64,000 nt of DNA, taken from positions 219,738,162 through 219,802,161 of the forward strand of contig VDFB02373365.1 in the NCBI GenBank assembly GCA_007258455.2. The letters are read 5' to 3'. Origin of the DNA: Sequoia sempervirens (taxonomy: Eukaryota > Streptophyta > Pinopsida > Cupressales > Cupressaceae). The notes under the pieces were generated by a model. That model ran no database searches. It was given only the letters and a program-made list of their open reading frames with translations, and had not been told where the DNA came from. Both the position numbers and the translations under genes were made by a program. Shown here in pieces: positions 10,466 to 19,727 of the stretch; within the stretch, counting starts at the first letter, position 1, and each line of letters begins with the position of its first letter.

Positions 10466-11060
10466 TCAGGTGTTGTTAGTTGTAGGCTTATGAATTATAC
10501 CATCTTTTAAATAATTATATATGGCATCATACCATTCACTCGAGTTATCCTTCATTAGTGTTAAAACATCTTCAGATTTATCATTGATTGAGGGTGTCAT
10601 GATGGGATGAACTGTGAACGTAATGTCATGTGAAGGACCTTGAGGAGATATAAGAGAAGTAGCACTTGCCATTGCATCCACATGTTGATTATATTTTTGT
10701 GGGAAGTTATTAATGGTGAATGAGTCAAATTGTGCCAACAAGGTCATTGTGAGATCCTTATATTTTGATAATTTGTCATGTTTAGCTTGATAGAATTCAT
10801 TTATTTGTTTGATCACCAATTGCGAATCACCAAAGATCTTAATATCTTTGACACCCATGATTAAAGCAGCATGTAATCCAACAATTAATGCCTCATATTT
10901 AGCTATGTTATTCATACATAGGAAATTCAATCAATACGACAAGGGAAGATACTTTATGATAGGTGGAATTAATATAACCCCAACAACAGATCTTGTTCTA
11001 CATTTAGATCCATCAAAGTATAATTCCCATGTAGGAACCTCTACTGTCAACACACTATCA
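10466..11060 (-). pseudogene. C second (archaeal-type) RNase H
   Basis: The motifs WELYFDGS (about 11,030), NNIAKYEALIVGL (about 10,900) and IFGDSQLVIKQI (about 10,830) are those of the extra RNase H of plant Tat elements. Its Asp/Glu/Asp acids are visible. A TGA near 10,934 splits it. The stretch after it, to 10,466, is the linker to integrase. Two RNase H domains in one pol is the main reason for the Tat assignment. Confidence 0.85.
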
Positions 11061-11590
11061 TCAAGAAAAGAGTCATTGGTAGGTAATGTAAGAGGAGAAG
11101 GAGCATTGACTAAGTGGTCGGTCAAGGCTTGACCTTTGATTTCTTTTTGTGAAACAAACTTAAGGTCAAACTCAGTTAAAAACATTACCCATTTAGCTAG
11201 CCATTCAGATAAGTCTATTTTATTAAAAAGATGTTTGAGAGGATCAAATTTTGTCATGACTTGTATTTCTGCATTTAGTAAATAGTGTTGCAACTTACTA
11301 GTAGCAAATACAAGATCCAAACATTGTTTTTCGATTAGGGTGGATCATGTTTCATAATTGATTAAAGTTCAACTAATGTAATAAACAAGATGTTCTTTTC
11401 CATTATCATCTTGTTGAGCCAACAATGCGGCAAGAGCATGGGAAGATGTAACTATGTAAAGGATGAACAGTTTGTTTGGCATAGTGGGTTGTAAAACGGG
11501 TGGAGTTGCAATGTATTCCTTCAAACTCTCAAAGGCTTGTTTATAATCCCCATTCCAATCAAAATGCACATCCTTTTTTAGGAGATGTGT
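11061..11590 (-). pseudogene. C first RNase H
   Basis: Ty3/gypsy RNase H remnant. Visible blocks are FDWNGDYKQAFESLK and PPVLQPTMPNK (start), LFILYIVTSS where the first catalytic Asp should be but is lost, AALLAQQD, and after a stop LSEWLAKWVMFLTEFDL and IKGQALTDHL. Several stops lie near 11,340-11,370. Confidence 0.82.
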
Positions 11591-12334
11591 GAAAGGTAAT
11601 GCTCAATTAGCTAAAGAGGTGACAAAGCAACAGATGGTTTGAATTCATCCTTGTAATGTGCACAATGGAGAAATGTTCCTAGAAGGTGGCATGTTTATGA
11701 TAGCATCAATTTTATTTGTGTCTACATCAGTGCCTCTATGAGATATGATAAACCGGAAATTTTTTCCACTATCTACTCTAAAGACACACTTTTTTAGATC
11801 TAGTCACATGTTATATTTATGCATCTATTCAAATATTTTGTGAAGGACATTCACACTATCTTATCTTGTTAAAGATTTGGAGAGGATTTCATCAACATAA
11901 TCTTCCAAGATTTTATGTATGTAATCATGAAATATCAATGCCATTGCTTGTTGATAAGTTGCACCTACATTCTTTAATCCAAAAGTTATCATAACCCAAC
12001 AAAATTTTGCCCAAACAGTTGTGAATGATGTCTTATATTGATCTTATGGGTTAATAAATATTTGATTATAACCAAAAAACCCATCCATGAATGACAACAA
12101 AACATTTCCCGCAATGGAATCCACTATCATGTCAATATTAGGAATGGGAAAATCACCCTTTAAGGAGGGTTTATTCAAGTCATGAAAATCCATACACATC
12201 CTAATACGATTATCAAGTTTAGAAACTGTAACAATGTTTGAGATCCAAGGAGAATAATCAATAGGTCGAATGAATCTTGAGTCAAGGAGTTTTTCAAGCT
12301 CCCCCTTAACAAGAAAGGCTATCTTAGGGTTCAT
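11591..12334 (-). pseudogene. C reverse transcriptase
   Basis: RT with SPWISNIVTVSK, RMCMDFHDLN and GFFGYNQIFI (12,290-12,050), then a stop, DQYKTSF, FGLKNVGATYQQAM, and the catalytic box at 11,888-11,899 reading Y-V-D-E instead of Y-V-D-D. The fingers and palm are recognisable but stops occur at 12,044 and in 11,600-11,880. The Asp-to-Glu change would by itself be expected to cripple polymerisation. Confidence 0.85.
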
Positions 12335-13328
12335 TTTGTGTATCTTTTGTCGAATAGGTTTAGTTTTTTCAGCAAGAACAATGTTGTGTGTTACGATCTT
12401 CAGATCGATTCAGAGCATGTCTGAATATTTCCAAGCAAAAAATTTAGGGAAGTCATGAAGCAAGGTTGTAGTATCATATTGTTCCTCATCATCAAGGCAC
12501 TTCCCAATCTTAATGACCTTGTCTTTATCATCTATATCCATTGGTATATCGATTGTATCTCCTAAGGGGAGTGCATTTGACTTAGGAAATTTAGGATCAT
12601 ATGGTTCCATGCTTGTGTCTTTCTCATTGGTATCAATATATTTTTTCTTGGAAGAAGATGTCTTATCAGAAGCACCTAACATTTGTTTCAAAGCTTCATC
12701 ATTGTCAAAGTATTCCCATGATGGTGGTAAATTCATATCGAGGAAGTCAGGATGATTTAGTGTAAGATTGATTCTTGGTTTACATGTGATAGTATTGATG
12801 TTCCTAAGCCAGTCTTTGTCTCTTGTGTATTAGGTTCTATAGGAACTCGAATGCCATGTTCATGTTTGCCACATCCTTTACCATTGTATCTTGATTGTTT
12901 CACAAGCTTGTAGCCTTTCCCATAAAGTCTTTCCATTTCCTTCAAGGTAGGCAGGAGTTGATAATATATCTCATCAAAATTTGTTGTGTATGTTGTATTT
13001 TCTTCCAAAGTAGATGAGATAGATGCTTGTGAAGATTCTTCTAAATTTTGAGCTGACATAACCATTGGTTGTTCTTGTTTTTCATCCTCTTTTTGTGTGA
13101 TTATGTATTCTACCATAAATGAAGGTGTGAATTCTAATGTACCCCAATCATCACCTAGCAATTTAGACACAGGTTCATCTTCTTGTTTATTGGTCTCAAT
13201 GGGTTCTATGTGAGATGTTGGACTCAAAGTGTTCAGAGGACTTGTTGTTCCTTTTCCAAGTTGTAAGCAAATTTCAGGCTCGAGGTATATTTCAACTTGA
13301 TAAAATTTGTTGTTATAGACATATTTCA
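12335..13328 (-). pseudogene. C linker between protease and RT
   Basis: Two open pieces (12,410-12,736 and 12,757-13,329) rich in Glu, Thr and Ser, without an identifiable domain. The block LPPSWEYFDNDEALKQM and the KFFAWKYSDM block, which sits just before RT in Tat elements, set the frame. It is a polyprotein spacer. Confidence 0.7.
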
Positions 13329-13643
13329 TTATTCGATGAAGGGTATCACATGCATTTCATGAATCCATGGTCTTCCCAAAAGAAGGTTGTATGAAAGATC
13401 ATAGGGCATGACATGAATAGGAGTTTGCAAAGTAGCCATTTTGATGGTAATCGGTAAAGTAATTACACCAAGCGGTTGCTTTGTGATATTGTCAAATCCT
13501 CTAATAGATAAGGAATTAGATTTGATTTGTGATTTATCAACACTTAATCTATTTAGGAGCTTTACATTGCACACATTAAGGGTAGAGCCATTGTCAACAA
13601 GGGTCCTTTTGATGCCTATTCTATTGTATTGAGCAATTATCAT
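13329..13643 (-). pseudogene. C protease
   Basis: Retropepsin-like domain. The active site reads LVDNGS (13,584-13,599), the D-N-G-S variant common in Tat elements. LNVCNVKLL follows, and the C-terminal flap end reads YNLLLGRPWIH. This piece is open over its whole length. It is the active-site reference for the altered domains in A, B and G. Confidence 0.88.
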
Positions 13644-14157
13644 AAAGGCTTCATTTTTCTTCCCTAATTATAAGAGAGGGAGCTCTTATTGATGGAAGGT
13701 AATGTCTACATTAATTGCATTCATTCCTTGTATTAGAGCTACCACATCATTTGTGTTTGTACAAGGAGGAACCACTATTTGTTGCAATACTGTTTGGAGC
13801 ATGGAATGATAATTTAGTGAATTCTGAAGAAGGTACCAAAGGGATATCTTTGTAGGAATATTCTCAAGTTTTTCAATGAGATCATACTCCCTAAGGTGTG
13901 AATTTAAGTGAGGAGCACTAGGAAAGATGGGATTGGGTAAAGGTGAGGGTGTTGGGTTGGATTGTTGTGGTTGTGGATTATTTCTAGTGTAATGTGTGTG
14001 AGCAACAACATCATGCTTAGGTGGGTAAAGGGAAAACTCGGGTTTAGGTGGAGATTGAGGTTTATGTGAAGGTGGGTAAAGGAAAAGTTGAGGTTGAATT
14101 ACATTGACATATTTTGTGTTAGGTTGCTCACAAGAAACCTTAGTGGATGATTTTTTT
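13644..14157 (-). pseudogene. C pre-protease conserved block
   Basis: On the minus strand a Pro/Gln-rich stretch (about 14,100-13,915) leads to EYDLIEKLENIPTKISLWYLL and then NAFMIIAQ-like sequence joined to the protease. The IPTKISLW motif is typical of the region before protease in Tat elements. There are two stops near 13,680. Confidence 0.75.
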
Positions 14158-14159
14158 TA

Positions 14160-14520
14160 GATGAAGTCTTCAAGGGATTCATATAACATGTCAAAGTCAT
14201 CACTACTAAAAGGTTTGGACAGTAAGGTATTGTTGGTGGGTTTGGGTTTTTCATCACAAGCCTTAGTGGATGAACTCAGTGAGAGGAATTCCTATAGAGC
14301 TTCATCTAACTTATTTGAGTCATCACTACTAAAAGGTTTGGGTGGTAAGGTATCATTGGTGGGTTTGGGTTTGTCATCACAAGCCTTAGCAGATGAACTC
14401 AGTGAGCAGAATTCTTGTAGAGCTTCATCTAACTTATGCAAGTCATCACTACTAAAAGGTTTGGACGATTTAGTGTTCCTAAAGGGAAGTATTTTTTTTA
14501 TTGTTTTGTTTGATTGTTGA
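14160..14520 (-). repeat. 123 bp (41 codon) tandem repeat at the C ORF start
   Basis: TCATCACTACTAAAAGG recurs at 14,197, 14,320 and 14,443, an exact 123-base period. On the minus strand each unit encodes LDEALQEF, SLSSS, KACDDKPKP and LPPKPFSSDD. The period is 41 codons, so the repeat keeps the reading frame of the C polyprotein. The plus-strand ORF over it is the shadow. It sits where a Gag core would be expected. Confidence 0.85.
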
Positions 14521-14853
14521 AGGTTTTTATTTCCATTTTTGATGAATCTAATCTAAGTGATCAAGGAACTAATGTTGAAAATGAACATTTTAAAAGTCTA
14601 ATGGTATCCATAATTTCCATGAAAGTAAATGATGCTAATGATAATGATTTGAATGTAACAGAAGATAACTAAACTAAAATAAAAAAGTAACTAAAACAAA
14701 TAGTAACTTAATAAACAGGAAATTGAATTATGAAAATACTGATGCAAAATGTGTACTAGCACTAAGTCACCGAGGGTGGCGAATTAGTCCCAATAGGGGA
14801 ATTTTTTAAGTTTTTCTGAATTTTCTGATGGATGTTGATGTTTTTTGTATTGT
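14521..14853. other. C leader: non-coding
   Basis: No Gag similarity on the minus strand, which has many stops. The segment holds one hairpin at 14,759-14,791. A 49-codon open stretch on the plus strand is unrecognised. Confidence 0.5.
14759..14791. repeat. GGACT hairpin in C leader
   Basis: Imperfect inverted repeat: GCACTAAGTCACC and GGTGGCGAATTAGTCC. It belongs to the hairpin family that recurs in A, B, E and the C LTR. Confidence 0.7.
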
Positions 14854-15655
14854 GGGTATGTGCAGGATCATGATGGGCCAAGAAGTGGCAATATGTTAGT
14901 GATATGATAGTACATGTGGCTGACGACTTTTTTTAACCCAAAATTGATGAAACAAAAAGGGTTTTTAAAGGAGATTCTCAGCTTTCCACCAATATAAATT
15001 ATTATTTACTTTGAATTTAATAAATAATTATTATTCATTTTTTATTTGAATTATGATAAAAGTCCTGATTGATAGGTTGATTGAAAAACATCTATAGCTT
15101 TCAAACTGTATCACATTTTTTGAATTTGAAACATGCATCACATTCTATGCTTCATATACTATAGGATTAAAAAAAGAAAAAATGAATTTCATGAAGTTTT
15201 GACCAAGTTAAGGTGGTCGACATATGAGTTTTTATATTTTTAAAATTTGTAATAAAAATTCATAATTAATTATTTACTTGGAAAAAATTACAAAAAAATA
15301 TGCATCACATCCGAACATGAGTACTTTAATTACATATAAAAACTTATAAAAAAATATTATCATTTTATTGTGGTTAGGGTGGTCAGACACACACCTACTT
15401 TTTATTTTTTCCCTGAAATTTAAGTACTACTGCATTGAAATTTCAAATTTTCACCAAATAGATTTTTATTTTTTTTCAAATAAACCTAGGAGTTTAGAAA
15501 CTACATTCAATTTGTTACAAATTCTATTCTTACATATTTTTGAAATAATATAGATAACTTATTCATATTTTTATGTCAAGTTGCCTAACTCTGATTTTTC
15601 TGAATTTTTTGCCACTTAAGGGCCTATTTTTTCTATGATGATCCTGCACACACCC
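14854..15655. mobile_element. Small inverted-repeat element (MITE-like)
   Basis: The left end GGGTATGTGCAGGATCAT...GGGCC...AAGTGGCAA is matched in reverse by the right end TTGCCACTTAAGGGCC...ATGATCCTGCACACACCC. The arms are about 40-45 bases, imperfect inside. The 0.8 kb between is AT-rich with no transposase. No clean target duplication can be defined; TTGTA occurs near both ends but not at matching distances. It could be a non-autonomous DNA transposon inside the C leader. Confidence 0.55.
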
Positions 15656-15870
15656 TTGTACAATGTAAATCTAAAGTGAAGATGCAAAATTTTACTACTA
15701 TGTAAGGAAATGAAATGCAATAATGCAAGCTTAAATGATCTTTTCACTAATGCAAATTTGAAAGCCCTAGAATGTAAGACAATGCAAAACCTAATGCAAT
15801 ACAATACCAATACAAGTTATTCCTAGGATGTAAATACTATCTAAATAAGAAATAGGATTTTCTAAATGCA

Positions 15871-15882
15871 TGTTCACCAAAA
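15871..15882 (-). other. C primer-binding site
   Basis: The minus strand reads TTTTGGTGAACA right after the LTR end GGTTCA. The same site follows the LTRs of A (18,952), B (31,247) and G (47,912). I cannot name the tRNA with confidence. Confidence 0.75.
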
Positions 15883-16244
15883 TGAACCACAAATTTTCGT
15901 AGGGGCTTCTCTCTTCCACTTCTAGGGTTTTTCACCTAAAAGGAGAAAGGTATCCCATAAAAAATTAGAGGTTCACTCAAGACTAATGATAATATGATTG
16001 AAATATGTCTAAATGCAATGTCCCAAATACAAAGAATGAATATAAGATAGTGAATATTAAGGAAAAACCTAAGAAATGAAAGTTGCTTGAAAACATAGTG
16101 ATGTATGCAAAATGATAGATTAAATGCAATGAAGAACAAGATAAAGATGATAAACAAAAATTGTGCACCTGGAAATTGATGAAGGACAAAATGAAGAGTA
16201 AAAAGGCCCCTGAAATTCTTGAAAATCTAATTTTTTGACCAAGT

Positions 16245-16392
16245 GGGACACTTATTCCAAGTCGGGTGACTTAGTCCCAAATTTGGGAAATTGCTCTGAA
16301 ACCTGTTTCAGCCAAATGGGTATCTATATCTTTAAAAGCTTCTGACAAAAAAGTGTATTGGGACTAAGTTTCCATTGTTGGAGACTTAGTCC
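16245..16392. repeat. Hairpin pair in C LTR, 115 bp apart
   Basis: Two units: 16,245-16,278 (GGGACACTTATTCC / GGTGACTTAGTCCC) and 16,360-16,392 (GGGACTAAGTTTCC / GGAGACTTAGTCC). Both keep the GGAC/GTCC clamp, while the inner arms differ but pair. Confidence 0.75.
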
Positions 16393-17186
16393 ACTTTGAA
16401 TTTTCTATAAATCTAAAGTGGAAATGGAAGCCCTCAGTCTACACTCTATTTTGTAATGAAAAACCAGATCGAAATCTATAGAAACACATACAAAACAGAG
16501 TATAATTTGGTTTCTAATGAGGGGTTTTCCTTGGTCAAACCCCTAGTTGGTATTTAAACCTTGAAAGAGATAAAATTTACATAAAACCCTAGCCCTAGGT
16601 GTGTCTAAGACTAGGAAATCTAAAGCAGGATGCAACCCTATTCTAACATGTAAGAATAAGATGCATAAATGAAATTAGAAAGATGAAAGAATCATTTTAA
16701 AAGACACTAAATCACATTAGAAATGAATCTTAATGACATGAAAACCTTCCTTAGGCTAAAAATAAAGAGAAAATGGAAGATGGGATCACTTTGAAAACAA
16801 GTAGGCTTGATTTGATGGCTAGTTGCATATCCTCAACCTAGACTTCTCCATGATTCTCCATAGGCATCCATTATCAACCCTTTGCAATGTGAGATCTTGG
16901 ACCAACAAGTGAGCTTGAAGACCTACACAAACCCTAACTTGCTGCCCTAAAGCTTCAACTTTGTTGTAGATAAACTAATAAATATTCTTGTGAAAGATAT
17001 TAAATACTTGACTCTTGAATTTGCTTGTTAAAAATGACTTAATTTTGTGAAAATGACCTAAAACAATATATATTTATAGGAAAAAATAACTAATTATTCA
17101 TTATTTTAACTTCACAGGCTGACATCCATTAAAAAATTGAATTAAGTCGGTTGTTTTCCTGCTCAAAAGTGAAAAATCCTTTAAAA

Positions 17187-17219
17187 GGGACTGTCACCAC
17201 CCTGGGAAACTTAGTCCCA
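17187..17219. repeat. Single hairpin in C LTR U3
   Basis: GGGACTGTCACCACC and GGGAAACTTAGTCCC form an imperfect stem upstream (right) of the TATA box of C. Confidence 0.65.
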
Positions 17220-17530
17220 CCAAGGGTTTTTGAGGTTGGTCTTCTATAATTTGCATGATTTAAATGTTGTTTGTCAGGATTTACATGATTTGTGAGTGGA
17301 ATAGGCCTCAAAGTAAAAAATAATGAGTCTTAGGGGCTTATAAATGTAGTTTTTAAGGGGTGATCAATGCAAAGGTATCTAAAATAGGACCAAATTAAGC
17401 ACAAAATTGCCTCTTTCTTCAAGAGTATAAAATTTTTGGTGACACATTTTTTATGGTTAATCCCAAACAAAATTAAAGGGTAAATGATAATTTAATAATT
17501 CTAGCTGTGTGTCACTAATTTTTGGACCAA

Positions 17531-17674
17531 GACTAAGATGCCACCTAGGACATCTTTTTCCTCCAAGTTCTTGGGACCCTGATTTCATATGCACCTTAAA
17601 TGGGCCCCTTTTTTTATTTTGTTCTCGGGGTTTCATGCCTCGAGACTAAGATGCCACCTAGGGAATCTTAGTCC
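17531..17674. repeat. Hairpin pair in A 5' LTR U3, 113 bp apart
   Basis: 17,531-17,561 and 17,644-17,674 both read GACTAAGATGCCACCTAGG, followed by CATCTTTTTCC and AATCTTAGTCC respectively. The second has arms GACTAAGAT and ATCTTAGTC that pair perfectly. Both are upstream of the TATA box. Confidence 0.85.
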
Positions 17675-17790
17675 CCCTTAGGCTATTTTAAGGATTTAAT
17701 TTCAAATATTGGTAGGATTTAGCCTCCTTTAACTAATGATTTCATATGTTGGCTTGTTTTGGGGTAATTTTAGGATATTAAGCATGAATA

Positions 17791-17804
17791 AGTATAAATA
17801 CAAG
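17791..17804 (+). promoter_or_regulatory. TATA box of A 5' LTR
   Basis: AGTATAAATACAAGG, identical in the 3' LTR at 25,054. It would start the A transcript near 17,830. Confidence 0.65.
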
Positions 17805-18444
17805 GTTCTTTCATTCATTTTCACAACAAGAATTTTGTGAGAGCATTCCTAATAGCATAATTGAGTTCACAAGAGCAATTTATCAAGCATTTGGAGCTCC
17901 ATTATCAAGATTCAAGCATCGTGTCAAAGATATTCTTACATCATGTGTGTTTTTTGAGCTAACATTTATGATGTAGGGTTTTGATTCAAGTAAGCAATTC
18001 AAGTCAAGATCTATCAAGCATTCAAGTATTTCAAGATCTACATTCTTGAGCTAGCCATTTCACACAATTTTGTAGATTTCATAACAAGGGTTTGGTGAGT
18101 TGCAACGTAACATTTTGTCCATTCATCATTTCCCTTATTCATTCTATTTCATTCCAAGGTTTAATTACCAACAAGGAGTTTGACCAAGGTAAACCCCCGT
18201 TCACTAACAATCAACAAGTTTTTCCTATCTTGCATGTTTGTGTTTGCAAATTTAGGTTGAAGACTTGAAGATAATTTGAAGTGAAAAGTTGTAAAGTTGC
18301 AAAGTTGCATTGCAAAGTTGTCATCTTCACAAAAACTCACCTATAGGCCCTAGATCTAGAAGTTTCAGGACTTGAGATATGAGAAGAAGGAAGTGCAAAC
18401 ATTGAGCCTCAAGATCACATTCAAAGATTTTAGAAATTCAAGAC

Positions 18445-18592
18445 AGGACTAAGTTGGCATCAAGGGTGTCTTAGTCCTCCCAATGGTATTTTATGAAGAT
18501 TCTTTCAGATTCTGTTCCGACATCTAAAGATTCTACATCTGCCTCGAAAAAATTGCAACAGGACTAAGACAACAGTAAGGGCATCTTAGTGC
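18445..18592. repeat. Hairpin pair in A 5' LTR R/U5, 115 bp apart
   Basis: 18,445-18,478 (AGGACTAAG ... CTTAGTCCT) and 18,560-18,592 (AGGACTAAGA ... CATCTTAGTGCT). These would be in the transcript leader. Confidence 0.8.
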
Positions 18593-18951
18593 TCCCTAGC
18601 ATAGTTTGACAACATTTTGGCATTTCCATAATCCTCATTACATTTCCAGACTTCCCAGGTACATACATCCTAACATGTTATTGCTTAATTTCATCATTTG
18701 CACTCATTATTCGGCTTGCATTACTAGGTTTTTTGAGTTGAATGCTAAGTTGTCTTTTCCAAGATTTTTCTTGGTCGTGAACCCCTCAAAGCCTAATGAT
18801 CCCACCCTAGGTCTTCCTTGTTGATAATTGAATCATCTTCATGTTGATAATCAATCGAATTTGGGATCCTAGGGCATATTTGAATGACAATTAGAGAATA
18901 GTGGTGTTCTATGACCTAGGTTATAAAGCATCCCCATTCCCCTATTATTCA

Positions 18952-18964
18952 TTTTGGTGAACCT
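18952..18964 (+). other. A primer-binding site
   Basis: TTTTGGTGAACCT directly follows the LTR end CCTATTATTCA. Same primer site as B, C and G. Confidence 0.75.
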
Positions 18965-19365
18965 AACATTTTAGAACATTCATTTTTTTTTATTTGGAGT
19001 TCATTAAGATCCTAGATTTAAGTTGCATTCATTCTTGCATTTCATCTTGCATTAGTGAAAGTGCATCTAGGGGTTTTTACATTTGCATTAGTGAAAGTGC
19101 ATATAGGTTGCATTTTTGCTTTCTTGCATCATTTTATCTCATTGGAAAACTAAAAATTGCACTATCAATCATCCTAATTGTATTTAGGAACATTGTTATT
19201 ACATACAAAATTTTAAAAAAAAAAACATTCAAATTTGCATCAAATTGCTTGTCATTAGTTATTTTTCTCAGTTTCCTATTTCTCAACATCAGGTCCCTAA
19301 ATAGGAAACTTGGGAACACTGTAAAAAATCCAGATTTTGTTGTTTTTCTGAGAAAAACCTTTATT

Positions 19366-19513
19366 GGGACTAAAATGCCCTTACTAGCATCTTTGTCCTT
19401 CTGTGGGTTTTTGGCTTAGAAACCTGTTTATGTTGTTTGCTTCCTGTTCCAGTTTTTGGAACCTCAAAATTCCATCAGTATGACCAAGATGCCCTTATTG
19501 GGATCTTAGTCCC
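19366..19513. repeat. Hairpin pair in A leader, 115 bp apart
   Basis: 19,366-19,398 (GGGACTAAAATGCC ... GCATCTTTGTCC) and 19,481-19,513 (TGACCAAGATGCC ... GGGATCTTAGTCCC). This third pair is about 920 bases after the second, which itself is about 915 after the first. Confidence 0.8.
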
Positions 19514-19727
19514 TATTAACTTTGACTTTCCAGTTTTTAGGATTTGAAATTTCTTTTATGTGCTTTTGTTTGCTCCTTTTATTTTTGTGTTACGGACTGT
19601 AGAGTTACTGTTATTTTAATTTCTTTCATTTCAAGTATAATTGTGAGCATAGCATATTGTGTTCATTACACTTTCTTTGGTTTACCCATTGCATGAGCTA
19701 TACTACTTGGTGTCCTACTTCCAATAC

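Larger units (their letters stand above)
1874..17446 (-). mobile_element. Element C: degraded Tat-type Ty3/gypsy retrotransposon
   Basis: Read on the minus strand from 17,446: 5' LTR (17,446-15,883), primer-binding site, leader, then a coding region with a conserved pre-protease block, protease, reverse transcriptase, RNase H, a second RNase H and integrase. The second, archaeal-type RNase H and the D-N-G-S protease motif mark the Tat lineage. Element Y interrupts it at 2,697-10,227. The integrase end is lost near 1,874 and no 3' LTR is in the window. Its 5' LTR starts TGTGTCACC directly beside a T-run inside the LTR of element A, so C probably inserted into A. Many stops and frameshifts make it inactive. 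No gag core is recognisable between leader and protease. Confidence 0.85.
15883..17446 (-). repeat. C 5' LTR
   Basis: Starts on the minus strand with TGTGTCACC at 17,446 and ends GGTTCA at 15,883. It parallels the LTRs of A, B and E: a TATA box near 17,066-17,082 (CCTATAAATATA), a GGGGTTTTCC/GGTCAAACCCC block at 16,521-16,543, hairpins at 16,245, 16,360 and 17,187, and the AGGTGAAAAACCCTAG block near 15,925. The end beside 17,447 is TTTTT, which is also present at the matching point (24,724) of the A 3' LTR. Confidence 0.85.
17447..18951 (+). repeat. A 5' LTR, 5'-truncated by C
   Basis: Matches 24,724-26,221 of the 3' LTR. The first about 122 bases are missing because C starts here. TATA box AGTATAAATACAAGG at 17,791. 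Hairpin pairs at 17,531/17,644 and 18,445/18,560. GGAGTTTGACC/GGTAAACCCC block at 18,174-18,197. Confidence 0.88.

Noticed and set aside
14161..14520. Plus-strand 119-residue ORF with internal repeats
   Set aside because: The minus strand continues into the C polyprotein and gives a hydrophilic repeat that fits the element; the plus frame is its shadow.
14160..14520. CRISPR-like array
   Set aside because: Units are directly adjacent 123-bp repeats without spacers, in a plant retrotransposon.
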